Shown piece by piece: positions 1-6,496 of a stretch of DNA of 11,217 bases. The position numbers and the translations under genes are program-made. The first letter of the stretch is position 1. Each line of letters opens with the position of its first letter. The stretch is taken from contig VSOC01000091.1 of the NCBI GenBank assembly GCA_009774615.1, forward strand, positions 1-11,217. Reading direction: 5' to 3'. The notes under the pieces were generated by a model, which worked only from the letters and a program-made list of their open reading frames with translations, was not told the origin of the DNA and searched no databases. The DNA is from Lachnospiraceae bacterium. GTDB lineage: Bacteria; Bacillota; Clostridia; Lachnospirales; Lachnospiraceae.

Positions 1-197
1 ATGGTTTCATCCAATTATATACACCTTATGAGAGTAATAATGTTAAACGCTTTTTTTCAGGTCTATTATTTGGCATGGGATTAGTGTTTATTTTTGTATA
101 TTTTCACTGTGGATGTATAAAAGTTGCAGGTTTTTTCTTGAAATTGTTTATGGAAGCAGATAAGGTGGAAAAAGGAATGCAATTTTTTCTGCCATAA
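1..197 (+). CDS. 3' end of a membrane protein gene (5' end outside window)
   Basis: An open frame enters at the left edge (first complete codon at 3) and runs about 64 codons to the TAA at 195-197. The tail contains a hydrophobic stretch (about residues 18-36 of the visible part, FFSGLLFGMGLVFIFVYF) that looks like a membrane segment, then a CGC motif, a second hydrophobic patch and a short charged end ending in FFLP. I do not recognise the family. It fits the neighbouring membrane-protein cluster, which begins 74 bases downstream after an AT-rich gap. No convincing internal start with a ribosome binding site is present, which supports reading it as the end of a longer gene. It could still be chance open frame in AT-rich DNA. 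Confidence 0.5.
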   Translation, partial: GFIQLYTPYESNNVKRFFSGLLFGMGLVFIFVYFHCGCIKVAGFFLKLFMEADKVEKGMQFFLP

Positions 198-214
198 AAA
201 TAATAAATTTGAAA

Positions 215-229
215 AATACTTACAGTATT
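215..229. promoter_or_regulatory. Small palindrome in leader of zinc-ribbon operon (possible operator)
   Basis: AATACT and AGTATT form a 6-bp inverted repeat around a 3-base centre. A TTGAAA hexamer (209-214) overlaps its left edge, but the matching -10 candidate 17 bases on (TGTTAA, 232-237) is poor. The site lies 43 bases before the first zinc-ribbon gene, where a promoter is expected. AT-rich DNA gives short palindromes by chance, so this is weak. Confidence 0.2.
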
Positions 230-271
230 ATTGTTAAATTAGGTAATAAAGGCAAATGGGGAGGCTTTTAA

Positions 272-1027
272 ATGATATGTCCAAAATGCAAAGCAGAACT
301 GAATGAGAGAGAGAAATTTTGCAGTCAATGTGGAGCAAAGATGCAAAACTATTGTTTCGATTGCGGAATTGCTGTTGGAAATGCAAAGTTTTGTCCGAAT
401 TGCGGAAAGGCATTAAATGAGCCGATGAAAATCAATTATCCGGTGAAAATGAATTATTCTGCGGAAGCAGAAACGAAAAAAACAAAACCAGTTTATGGAA
501 ATCCGAATAATCAAGTTGTTCAACCAGTAGTGCAGGCAGAAGATGATGTTAATTCAAATAGGCAGAATGAGCCAGATCAATATGAAGAAGGTTTAGCGGA
601 GAAAGCGAAAAAAGAAACAATTGGAAATACGATTGCATTTTCGATTGTTGGTATTTTATGTCTGATACTTTTTGTTAATAACTGGGGATATACGGAATTA
701 ATGGAAATTGTGTTCAAATGTGCCATTGTATCTTTTTTTATTTTTGCTGTTTATTTTGCAATAGCAGCATCTATGGGATTTTATGGAGCGAATAAATATC
801 TACATAAATATCGTCAGATGAAGCATGAAATAGGTAAAGCAGAAGCAGTAAAAATGATTGAACAGCAATTCAATCCAAACGAAGGTTTTTCTATGCTGAA
901 AGGAAGCATGGATGCAGCAGGAAAAGGAATCGGTGCAGCAGGAGGATGTGTTGGCGGTTGTCTTAGTTCGATTATCGGTTTTTCTTTGACGATTATTATG
1001 ATAATTTTAATTATGGCATTTTGTTAG
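272..1027 (+). CDS. Double zinc-ribbon membrane protein
   Basis: 251 residues. The N-terminus holds two zinc ribbons: C3/C6 with C17/C20, and C28/C31 with C41/C44, each of the CxxC...CxxCG form (zinc_ribbon_2/DZR type). A hydrophilic linker (about 46-115) rich in N, Q, E and K follows. Then come hydrophobic segments at about 117-135 and 146-168 and a C-terminal one at about 228-250, preceded by a Gly/Cys-rich GAAGGCVGGC stretch. The zinc ribbons should lie in the cytoplasm; this orientation is inferred. The start is supported by GGGGAGG (258-264), seven bases before ATG. It is the first gene of a tight run: the next ribosome binding site overlaps its stop codon. Such proteins are common in Clostridia, and their biochemical role is unknown. 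No enzymatic motif is visible. Confidence 0.85.
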   Translation: MICPKCKAELNEREKFCSQCGAKMQNYCFDCGIAVGNAKFCPNCGKALNEPMKINYPVKMNYSAEAETKKTKPVYGNPNNQVVQPVVQAEDDVNSNRQNEPDQYEEGLAEKAKKETIGNTIAFSIVGILCLILFVNNWGYTELMEIVFKCAIVSFFIFAVYFAIAASMGFYGANKYLHKYRQMKHEIGKAEAVKMIEQQFNPNEGFSMLKGSMDAAGKGIGAAGGCVGGCLSSIIGFSLTIIMIILIMAFC

Positions 1028-1037
1028 GAGATACAGG

Positions 1038-1394
1038 TTGTTGATTAAACGAAAAGAACAGTATTTGTTGATGGCTGCATTAGGATTATATTTGATGAAT
1101 AAATACTGCTTATATAAATTCCTTACAAACAATTTTATGCGTTGTTATTTTAACGATGTCATGGGAGGAATTGTATTTGGTATTACTATTCGTATAGCAA
1201 ATCGCTTCTGGTTTAAGCGTGAAATTACCGTTTGGCTATATGGATTGCTGTTTGTTGTTGCGGGAATTTATTGGGAATTTATTGCGCCACTTTATATAGA
1301 ATATTCAGTGGGTGATGTGAATGATATTGCTGCATATTCAGGAGGTGGATTAGGTCTTTTATTGTTATTGAAAATACTGGGAGGAAAACGATGA
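1038..1394 (+). CDS. Small polytopic membrane protein (TTG start)
   Basis: 118 residues, nearly all hydrophobic, with about four membrane segments (7-25, 36-57, 63-84, 94-114). Between them are conserved-looking polar spots: CYFNDVMGG near 36, WEFIAPL near 80 and DVNDIAAYSGG near 93. The acidic D-x-x-D-x-x-A-Y motif before the last helix recalls small VanZ-like or related membrane proteins, but I cannot name the family with confidence. The start is TTG, chosen because AGGAG (1026-1030) sits seven bases upstream; that SD overlaps the TAG of the previous gene. Its own stop overlaps the next start as ATGA (1391-1394), so translation of the two is probably coupled. This ties it to the zinc-ribbon proteins on both sides as part of one operon. 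Confidence 0.8.
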   Translation: MLIKRKEQYLLMAALGLYLMNKYCLYKFLTNNFMRCYFNDVMGGIVFGITIRIANRFWFKREITVWLYGLLFVVAGIYWEFIAPLYIEYSVGDVNDIAAYSGGGLGLLLLLKILGGKR

Positions 1395-3265
1395 AATGTA
1401 GAAGTTGTGGAACAGAATTAAAGCAAGGAGCGAAATTTTGTTCACAGTGCGGAGAAAGAGTTAGAAGGTATTGTACGGAGTGCGGAAGAGAAATACCATC
1501 CTTAGAAAAAGTTTGTTTTTATTGTAGTACAAAGATATCTGAAAATGAGAGTGAAAAAGAAACGAAATCTAAGGCATTGGAAAGTACAGTAATACAGGAA
1601 GGAATTGTTTCAGAGCATCAAGTAAACTTCGCAAAAGGTAATGTAATAGAACATCAGGAAACAGATTCATTTTATGGTAATTTAACGGAATTACAAGATA
1701 ATAATATACTTAACAATGATGCATCAAAGCAAATGAATACGGATACACCAGTTGCAGAGGGAACAAAAGAAAATTTTTCAGAAGAATTTCAACCATCAGG
1801 CACGAAAAGGAAGGGAAAGAAAGGCATATTTATAGGAAGTGTGGTTTTGCTTACCGCAGGAATAATTTTCTTTTTTGTATGGATAGGGAGTGGAGTAGAA
1901 TTATCCGATTATATCCCGTTGTCTAAAGATGACGTGGCTAAATTTATTTCTAAACAGGGACTTACCGATGAAAATGATATTGGGGTATATAGCAAAGAGG
2001 GACTAATGATGTTTCTTACAGAAAACGGAAATATTGATATGCTTTCCATTGAATCACCAGAATATAAGTTATATGGCATTAAGGTAGGGGATGAATTTAC
2101 AGTATTAGGAGATAGCAGAAAACTTTCGAGTCATAGTTTTGGATTCCTGAATGAAATAGAAGTAGAAGCAGGAAAAATTTTGTATTATGGGGCGCTAAGT
2201 ATAAATAAAGATAAACCTGGTTACGGGCAAATGATTCAAATACATACGGATAAAGATGATAAAGTAACTGAGATATTTTATTCAAAAAGTGACGCAAATG
2301 AGATAGCAGAAGCCTTGAATGAATTAGGAGATGAAGGTTTAGATGATAGCTATGAAAGTGAATATATTGAGGAAGATGATAACAGCACAGAAACAAAAAA
2401 CCGTCAGGAAACCTCAAGTAGACAATCTGAAAATGATAAAAAAGCTATGGACTTAGCAAAGCAATATGAGGGTGAATGGTGGGATTTAAACAGCCAAAGA
2501 TGCTATATGGATGTAGAAGCAACAGGCGGAAATAAAATATCTATCGTTGTTTCATGGTCAAATGGCTATGCTGATGATGCAAAATGGGAGATGACGGGTC
2601 AGGTAAATGGAAGAAATGGGAGAATAGTTTATAAAGATTGTACACAGTATGATATACATTATGATGAATATGGAGGAGAACAGAAAACGGTCAATTATAC
2701 GAATGGCAGCGGATATTTTTATTCGGGAAATGATGGATATTTGTACTGGGAAGATGAAGTTGAAGGAGCTGGGGCAGGGTGTTATTTTGAAAAAGATGAA
2801 AGTATAGGAACACAAGAAACAACAGGTTATACGGTGGATGTACCTTTAGGAAATGCAACCCGCATGTATGTGGTACAGTGTAAAGCCAGCATTACTTTGC
2901 GTAGTGCTCCATCAACGGATGCTGCAGAAATCACGCAGATTCCCTTATATGCTGCTGTAGATTATTATGGAACTTTAGATAATGGATTTGCCCAGGTAGC
3001 TTATAACGGACAACTAGGGTATGTGCTTGGTTCTTATCTGGATTACTATGAACCACAGGTCTATACAGGGATAAAATGTCAGATAGTAAACTGTAAACAA
3101 AGCGTAACCTTACGAACCAGTATAACTGCACAGGATAAAGAAATTTGCCAGATTCCGTTGGGAACGATTATTGACTATATTGAAGAAGGTACTAATGGTT
3201 ATTGCCTGGTAAATTATAATGGTATAATGGGATATGTCAAATATGAATATTTGCTTTTCCTTTGA
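1391..3265 (+). CDS. Zinc-ribbon, membrane-anchored protein with WWD domain and two SH3b repeats
   Basis: 624 residues with a clear modular plan. A double zinc ribbon at the N-terminus uses C3/C6/C17/C20 and C28/C31/C42/C45. A hydrophilic linker (about 50-143) leads to one membrane helix (about 145-168). The outside part begins with an alpha/beta-looking domain (about 172-310, with a KVGDEFTVLG stretch that resembles BLIP/SmpA-like folds; inference). A very acidic Ser/Thr-rich linker comes next, then a Trp/Cys domain at about 358-470 starting GEWWDLNSQRCYM and ending CYFEKD. Two bacterial SH3 repeats close the protein (about 493-555 and 562-624, each with a TLR motif and a GYV strand), suggesting binding to the cell wall. 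The start overlaps the previous stop (ATGA) and has GGGAGG (1379-1384) six bases before it. Expected topology is zinc ribbons inside and SH3b outside, which would suit an envelope sensor or scaffold. The actual job is unknown. Confidence 0.85.
   Translation: MKCRSCGTELKQGAKFCSQCGERVRRYCTECGREIPSLEKVCFYCSTKISENESEKETKSKALESTVIQEGIVSEHQVNFAKGNVIEHQETDSFYGNLTELQDNNILNNDASKQMNTDTPVAEGTKENFSEEFQPSGTKRKGKKGIFIGSVVLLTAGIIFFFVWIGSGVELSDYIPLSKDDVAKFISKQGLTDENDIGVYSKEGLMMFLTENGNIDMLSIESPEYKLYGIKVGDEFTVLGDSRKLSSHSFGFLNEIEVEAGKILYYGALSINKDKPGYGQMIQIHTDKDDKVTEIFYSKSDANEIAEALNELGDEGLDDSYESEYIEEDDNSTETKNRQETSSRQSENDKKAMDLAKQYEGEWWDLNSQRCYMDVEATGGNKISIVVSWSNGYADDAKWEMTGQVNGRNGRIVYKDCTQYDIHYDEYGGEQKTVNYTNGSGYFYSGNDGYLYWEDEVEGAGAGCYFEKDESIGTQETTGYTVDVPLGNATRMYVVQCKASITLRSAPSTDAAEITQIPLYAAVDYYGTLDNGFAQVAYNGQLGYVLGSYLDYYEPQVYTGIKCQIVNCKQSVTLRTSITAQDKEICQIPLGTIIDYIEEGTNGYCLVNYNGIMGYVKYEYLLFL
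2477..2511 (+). repeat. Copy 1 of duplicated WWD-domain coding segment
   Basis: These 35 bases match 4647-4681 at 33 of 35 positions, including an unbroken 20-base run (tggtgggatttaaacagcca). Both copies encode WWDLNSQRCYM at the start of the same domain. The match extends as protein similarity for about 110 residues, so this marks a diverging domain duplication, not a mobile repeat. Confidence 0.8.
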
Positions 3266-3289
3266 GAATAGTAAGTGGGAGAAAAAGTA

Positions 3290-4372
3290 ATGAAATGTAA
3301 AAATTGTGGGGAAGAATTAGATGAAATGATAAAATTCTGTCCAAGCTGTGGGGAAAAAGTTGAACGCGAAAGATATTGTAAAGAGTGTGGAACAGAATTA
3401 GAGCAATCATCAAAATTTTGTTATTTATGCGGAACACCTGTGGAAGAAGAAAATTTACAGAAAAAAGAAAAAACGAATACAGATAAGAGTGATATAACAC
3501 AAAAGAAAATTATTTCTGTTCAAGATAAGAAAACAGAATTATTAAAAGAAGAGGATTCCATGGAGGGTCTTTCATTAGAACAACAGGCAACATTGCGGGC
3601 AATGTATGATAGCCATATAATAGAAGAACCTGAAGAAGAGAAGGCACAACGGGAGTTAAAACCTTTAAGATATAAAGTAGGTTTCAAATGGGCCTTATTG
3701 ATTGCGTTTATTGCATTTTTCATGCCGTTTTGTACGGTTTCCTGCGGTCAACAGGTGTTGTTGTCTTCAAATGGATATGAATTAACGGGAAGTTGGGGAA
3801 TGACAAGCGAACAGATGGAAATGCTTGAAGTTGTTCCAGAAGATACGGGTAATTTTCTTATTGTAATCATTCTTCTTCTGATGGTAGCGGCAGTTATTGT
3901 TGTAAATGGAAAGGTAATTCATACAGTACAAACCGGATTAGCTGCACTTTTACTCTTTATTTTTGCTCATGCTGAAGAATGGGATGGAATAAGGAGTATA
4001 GGATGTCAGGTAAAGTTTGGATATGGATATTATTTGGCGTTGATTTTTTTAATATTAGCAGCTACAGCATTTTTATGGGCACCTGTTCTCGTACAAAGGT
4101 TAGAAGAATTTTTTGTTGTTAATAGAAACAATATGGCAGGTGATATAAAAGCATACCGTATCCTCCATAAAGCAAACATAGGTCTGTTTTGCTTGTTAAT
4201 TATGGTTATAGCTACGGCCGCTTATACAAACAAAGATTCATTAAGTGCTTGGAAAGCGGTATTATATAATCGGAATAAGATTCCAGATCTTAAAAATAAT
4301 TTGTCCCCGGACTTAGAAAGTGAGTGGTGGGATGATGAATGGTGGGATGAATTATTTGAAGATGAAGGATAA
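3290..4372 (+). CDS. Double zinc-ribbon polytopic membrane protein
   Basis: 360 residues from the chosen start. The double zinc ribbon uses C3/C6/C17/C20 and C30/C33/C44/C47 and begins MKCKNCGEEL, matching the MKCRSCGTEL start of the gene before it. ATG 3290 is preferred over the in-frame GTG at 3275 because GGAG (3278-3281) lies eight bases upstream and the ribbon then starts at the same distance from Met as in its paralogues. A charged linker (about 50-125) precedes about five membrane segments (131-147, 188-206, 210-229, 246-268, 295-314). The first ends in MPFCTVSCG. The C-terminus is strongly acidic and carries a tandem EWWDD-EWWDE repeat. The gene follows its neighbour by 24 bases, so it is the last member of the run. 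The family is unnamed to me; a membrane-bound regulatory or assembly role is only inferred. Confidence 0.85.
   Translation: MKCKNCGEELDEMIKFCPSCGEKVERERYCKECGTELEQSSKFCYLCGTPVEEENLQKKEKTNTDKSDITQKKIISVQDKKTELLKEEDSMEGLSLEQQATLRAMYDSHIIEEPEEEKAQRELKPLRYKVGFKWALLIAFIAFFMPFCTVSCGQQVLLSSNGYELTGSWGMTSEQMEMLEVVPEDTGNFLIVIILLLMVAAVIVVNGKVIHTVQTGLAALLLFIFAHAEEWDGIRSIGCQVKFGYGYYLALIFLILAATAFLWAPVLVQRLEEFFVVNRNNMAGDIKAYRILHKANIGLFCLLIMVIATAAYTNKDSLSAWKAVLYNRNKIPDLKNNLSPDLESEWWDDEWWDELFEDEG
4322..4351 (+). repeat. 15-bp tandem repeat encoding EWWDD-EWWDE
   Basis: Two adjacent 15-base units, gagtggtgggatgat and gaatggtgggatgaa, near the end of the zinc-ribbon gene (residues 350-359 of the ATG 3290 product). 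The 12 bases gaatggtgggat of the second unit also occur at 2475-2486, where they encode the first residues of the WWD domain in the upstream gene. Confidence 0.8.
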
Positions 4373-4408
4373 GGTGCTGATTTAAGTTATTATTTCTCTT
4401 ATAAATCA

Positions 4409-4417
4409 TGGTATAAT
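4409..4417 (+). promoter_or_regulatory. Extended -10 promoter for secreted WWD protein
   Basis: TGgTATAAT, a perfect extended -10 element, sits in the 166-base gap before the secreted-protein gene. The -35 region 17 bases upstream is only ATTATT, as is tolerated with extended -10 promoters. The expected RNA start near 4424 falls on a TTTGC-tt-GCAAA inverted repeat (4423-4434) that could be an operator. This implies the secreted protein can be transcribed apart from the zinc-ribbon operon. Confidence 0.5.
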
Positions 4418-4538
4418 GGATATTTGCTTGCAAAGGAATCGGATAATTCTGTTTTCAATGACCAATGAATGGAAAAGATAGTATTTGCTTTATTTAAACC
4501 ATCATGTACTTTACAAAAATGAAAAGGAGAAGTAAAAA

Positions 4539-5339
4539 ATGAAGAAGATGAGAAAAATGTTATTTTCAATGATATTAAGTTTGATTTTATGTATACCTAC
4601 TTTTGCAGCAAATGCCAGCCAGTTATCGGATTATTATGGAGGAACCTGGTGGGATTTAAACAGCCAGAGATGTTATATGGAAATCACACCCTATAATGAT
4701 GCATTATTTGTTGCAATTTCTTGGGGTCATAGTGCGTTTGAATCATCAGAGTGGAGGATGACAGCTTTTTATAATCCTGCAACTGGAAAATTTCATTATA
4801 ATGACTGTAAATATAGTATACTTTCTTCGGATGATTATGGGAATGATGTAGAAACTATTCAGTATGTCAATGGAAGTGGCACAATATATATATCATCTAA
4901 TGGATATTTATATTGGGAAGATTATGTAGAACAAACAGGAATGAATTGCTATTTTGAAAAAGACACTATGGAATATTCACAAAATACAGTTGTCCAGTTA
5001 CAGCCTAATGATGTGGTAAATGTAGTGTATGGTTCAAATTATAATGCAGAAATAGAAATGGAAATAGGTACATATAGTATGGGTGGTGGTATTTATGTTA
5101 ATTTTTTTAATTCCAGCGGTATTATTTGGACTGGGAATTATCCAAACTATAGTTATTTAGAGAATGGTGGTTTAAGGCTGATTTTTTATGGAACAAATTG
5201 TCTGACTGGCGCAAATGACTATCTTACCATTGATTGGTCAAGTCCTGAAAGTACGGATTTTCCAAGTGTAAATTATACGTTTGATAATATTGGTATTAGT
5301 GGCAGTTATTCTTATGATTGTATGTTGATGATGCCATAA
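4539..5339 (+). CDS. Secreted protein with WWD domain
   Basis: 266 residues. The N-terminus is a typical signal peptide: a basic MKKMRK, a hydrophobic core (about 8-22) and a likely signal peptidase I site near FAANA-S (about residue 27). No lipobox Cys is present, so a free secreted or wall-associated protein is expected. Residues about 32-141 form the same Trp/Cys domain as in the 1391-3265 gene, with matching landmarks: WWDLNSQRCYM, a SW strand, a DC pair, NGSG, YLYWED and CYFEKD. The first and last Cys are 92 residues apart here and 93 in the other copy. The C-terminal half (about 145-266) is rich in Gly, Tyr, Asn and beta-type residues and not recognised. AAGGAGA (4524-4530), eight bases before ATG, supports the start. 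It is separated from the operon by its own promoter. Binding of the same ligand as its neighbour is inferred. Confidence 0.85.
   Translation: MKKMRKMLFSMILSLILCIPTFAANASQLSDYYGGTWWDLNSQRCYMEITPYNDALFVAISWGHSAFESSEWRMTAFYNPATGKFHYNDCKYSILSSDDYGNDVETIQYVNGSGTIYISSNGYLYWEDYVEQTGMNCYFEKDTMEYSQNTVVQLQPNDVVNVVYGSNYNAEIEMEIGTYSMGGGIYVNFFNSSGIIWTGNYPNYSYLENGGLRLIFYGTNCLTGANDYLTIDWSSPESTDFPSVNYTFDNIGISGSYSYDCMLMMP
4647..4681 (+). repeat. Copy 2 of duplicated WWD-domain coding segment
   Basis: This is the partner of 2477-2511, with 33 of 35 bases identical. It lies immediately after the signal peptide region, so here the WWD domain opens the mature protein, whereas in the other gene it sits between an acidic linker and SH3b repeats. 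Confidence 0.8.
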
Positions 5340-5363
5340 TTGAAGAAAATATTTATAAAAATT

Positions 5364-5372
5364 TGCTATAAT
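5364..5372 (+). promoter_or_regulatory. Extended -10 promoter for DUF932 gene
   Basis: TGcTATAAT lies in the 135-base gap before the DUF932 gene. There is no good -35 at 17 bases. RNA would start near 5379 and carry a leader of about 95 bases that includes the SD-burying hairpin at 5424-5471. TATAATTATTATA (5367-5379) is a perfect palindrome around one base, though in very AT-rich DNA. Confidence 0.45.
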
Positions 5373-5423
5373 TATTATAAAGAATCATTGAGCAGAATGT
5401 AAAAATTCCTTATTTCATTTATA

Positions 5424-5471
5424 TATTATCTCTTTGAATACAAGAAAACAATACGATTCAAGGAGGTAATA
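5424..5471 (+). promoter_or_regulatory. Hairpin burying the DUF932 ribosome binding site
   Basis: Bases 5424-5439 (TATTATCTCTTTGAAT) pair without a break with 5456-5471 (ATTCAAGGAGGTAATA): 14 Watson-Crick and two G-U pairs, closing a 16-base A-rich loop. The right arm contains the entire SD AAGGAGG (5460-5466) and ends three bases before ATG 5475. When folded, the ribosome could not reach the SD, so translation should depend on opening the stem. AU-rich stems with G-U pairs over the SD are typical of RNA thermometers and other translational switches. No competing upstream arm was found by eye, and no ligand can be named. Confidence 0.7.
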
Positions 5472-5474
5472 AAA

Positions 5475-6407
5475 ATGGCAGCAAATGTTGAAACTATGTT
5501 TTATACCAGACAAAAGCCTTGGCATGGATTAGGGACAATGGTGCAGGAAGCACCGACATCTAAGGATGCCCTTATTCTTGCAGGACTTGATTGGCAGGTG
5601 ATTCAAAAGCCAATCATAACCGAGGATGGAATCCCTATTTCGGGATTTAAAGCCAATTTAAGAGAAACAGATAACCGAGTATTGGGAGTAGTTACTGACC
5701 GATACCGCACAATCCAAAATCACGACGCCTTCGCCTTTACAGACTCCCTGTTAGGCGAGGGCGTTACTTATGAAACGGCAGGAAGTTTACAGAATGGGCG
5801 CAGGGTTTGGATGCTTGCAAAACTACCCCAGCGCTATATTATCAGTGGGGATGAAATTACACCGTATCTGGTCTTTATGAACGCCCATGATGGTACAGGA
5901 GCAATTAAAGCAGCCATGACACCGATTCGTGTTGTGTGCATGAATACCTTAAATCTTGCCCTTTCTACGGCAAAGAGAAGCTGGTCAACCAACCATGTGG
6001 GGGATATTAGGGGAAAGCTGGAAGACGCACGATATACCCTTCTTTATGCCGATTTATATATGCAGGAGTTAGGAAAAGCCATAGATAAGCTTAACCGTCA
6101 GAAGCTTTCGGACAGAAAAGTTTACGAGTATATCGATGCTTTATTTCCACTGGTGGACAATGCATCTGAGCAGCAGAAGAAAAATCTTCAGCGGATGAAG
6201 GAAGAAGTCAAAGTAAGATATTTTGAAGCGCCGGATCTGGCTCATGTAGGAAAAAATGCGTATCGATTTGTCAATGCAGTATCCGATTTCGCTACCCATG
6301 CAAAACCTCTGCGGGAAAGAGCCAACTACCGGGAAAACTTGTTTGCAAAGACGGTAGATGGCAATGCGATGATTGATAAGGCTTTTGATTTAGTAAAGGC
6401 AGGATAA
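5475..6407 (+). CDS. DUF932 (phage/plasmid-like) protein
   Basis: 310 residues, the usual length for the DUF932/TIGR03299 family found on phages, plasmids and conjugative elements. Recognisable parts are the N-terminal METMFYTRQKPWHGLG-like opening, VVTDRYRTIQNHDAF at about 75-90, the GRRVWMLAKLP strand and the central AHDGTGAIKAAMTPIRVVCMN region, followed by a helical, charged C-terminal half. The family has no established biochemical function. Its steady presence beside replication and recombination genes suggests a role in DNA processing or element maintenance (inference). ATG 5475 is supported by a perfect AAGGAGG eight bases upstream, but that SD is held in a long stem. GC content is visibly higher than in the genes to the left, so this marks the start of a different block, probably mobile-element DNA. 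Confidence 0.9.
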   Translation: MAANVETMFYTRQKPWHGLGTMVQEAPTSKDALILAGLDWQVIQKPIITEDGIPISGFKANLRETDNRVLGVVTDRYRTIQNHDAFAFTDSLLGEGVTYETAGSLQNGRRVWMLAKLPQRYIISGDEITPYLVFMNAHDGTGAIKAAMTPIRVVCMNTLNLALSTAKRSWSTNHVGDIRGKLEDARYTLLYADLYMQELGKAIDKLNRQKLSDRKVYEYIDALFPLVDNASEQQKKNLQRMKEEVKVRYFEAPDLAHVGKNAYRFVNAVSDFATHAKPLRERANYRENLFAKTVDGNAMIDKAFDLVKAG

Positions 6408-6437
6408 GTGCAGTCGGATAAAAGGAAATCATTGTGA

Positions 6438-6466
6438 TTGTATTCAAAAACGGAAGGTGGTATAAT
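6438..6466 (+). promoter_or_regulatory. Promoter of the Rpn-family gene
   Basis: TTGTAT (6438-6443), a 17-base spacer and TATAAT (6461-6466) preceded by TGg (6458-6460): a good sigma-A promoter with extended -10. It lies 31 bases before the TTG start, between two genes that otherwise read in the same direction, so the Rpn gene has its own transcription start. Confidence 0.65.
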
Positions 6467-6496
6467 TAGACTTAAACAGGGAGGGAGATAAACAGA

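Noticed and set aside
2097..2417. Minus-strand 106-codon open frame under the large zinc-ribbon gene
   Set aside because: It is fully inside a well-supported + strand gene, with odd composition and no SD or promoter.
3275..3289. GTG 3275 as start of the third zinc-ribbon gene
   Set aside because: No SD lies before it, its own first codons contain the SD for ATG 3290, and the paralogue starts directly with MKCxxC.
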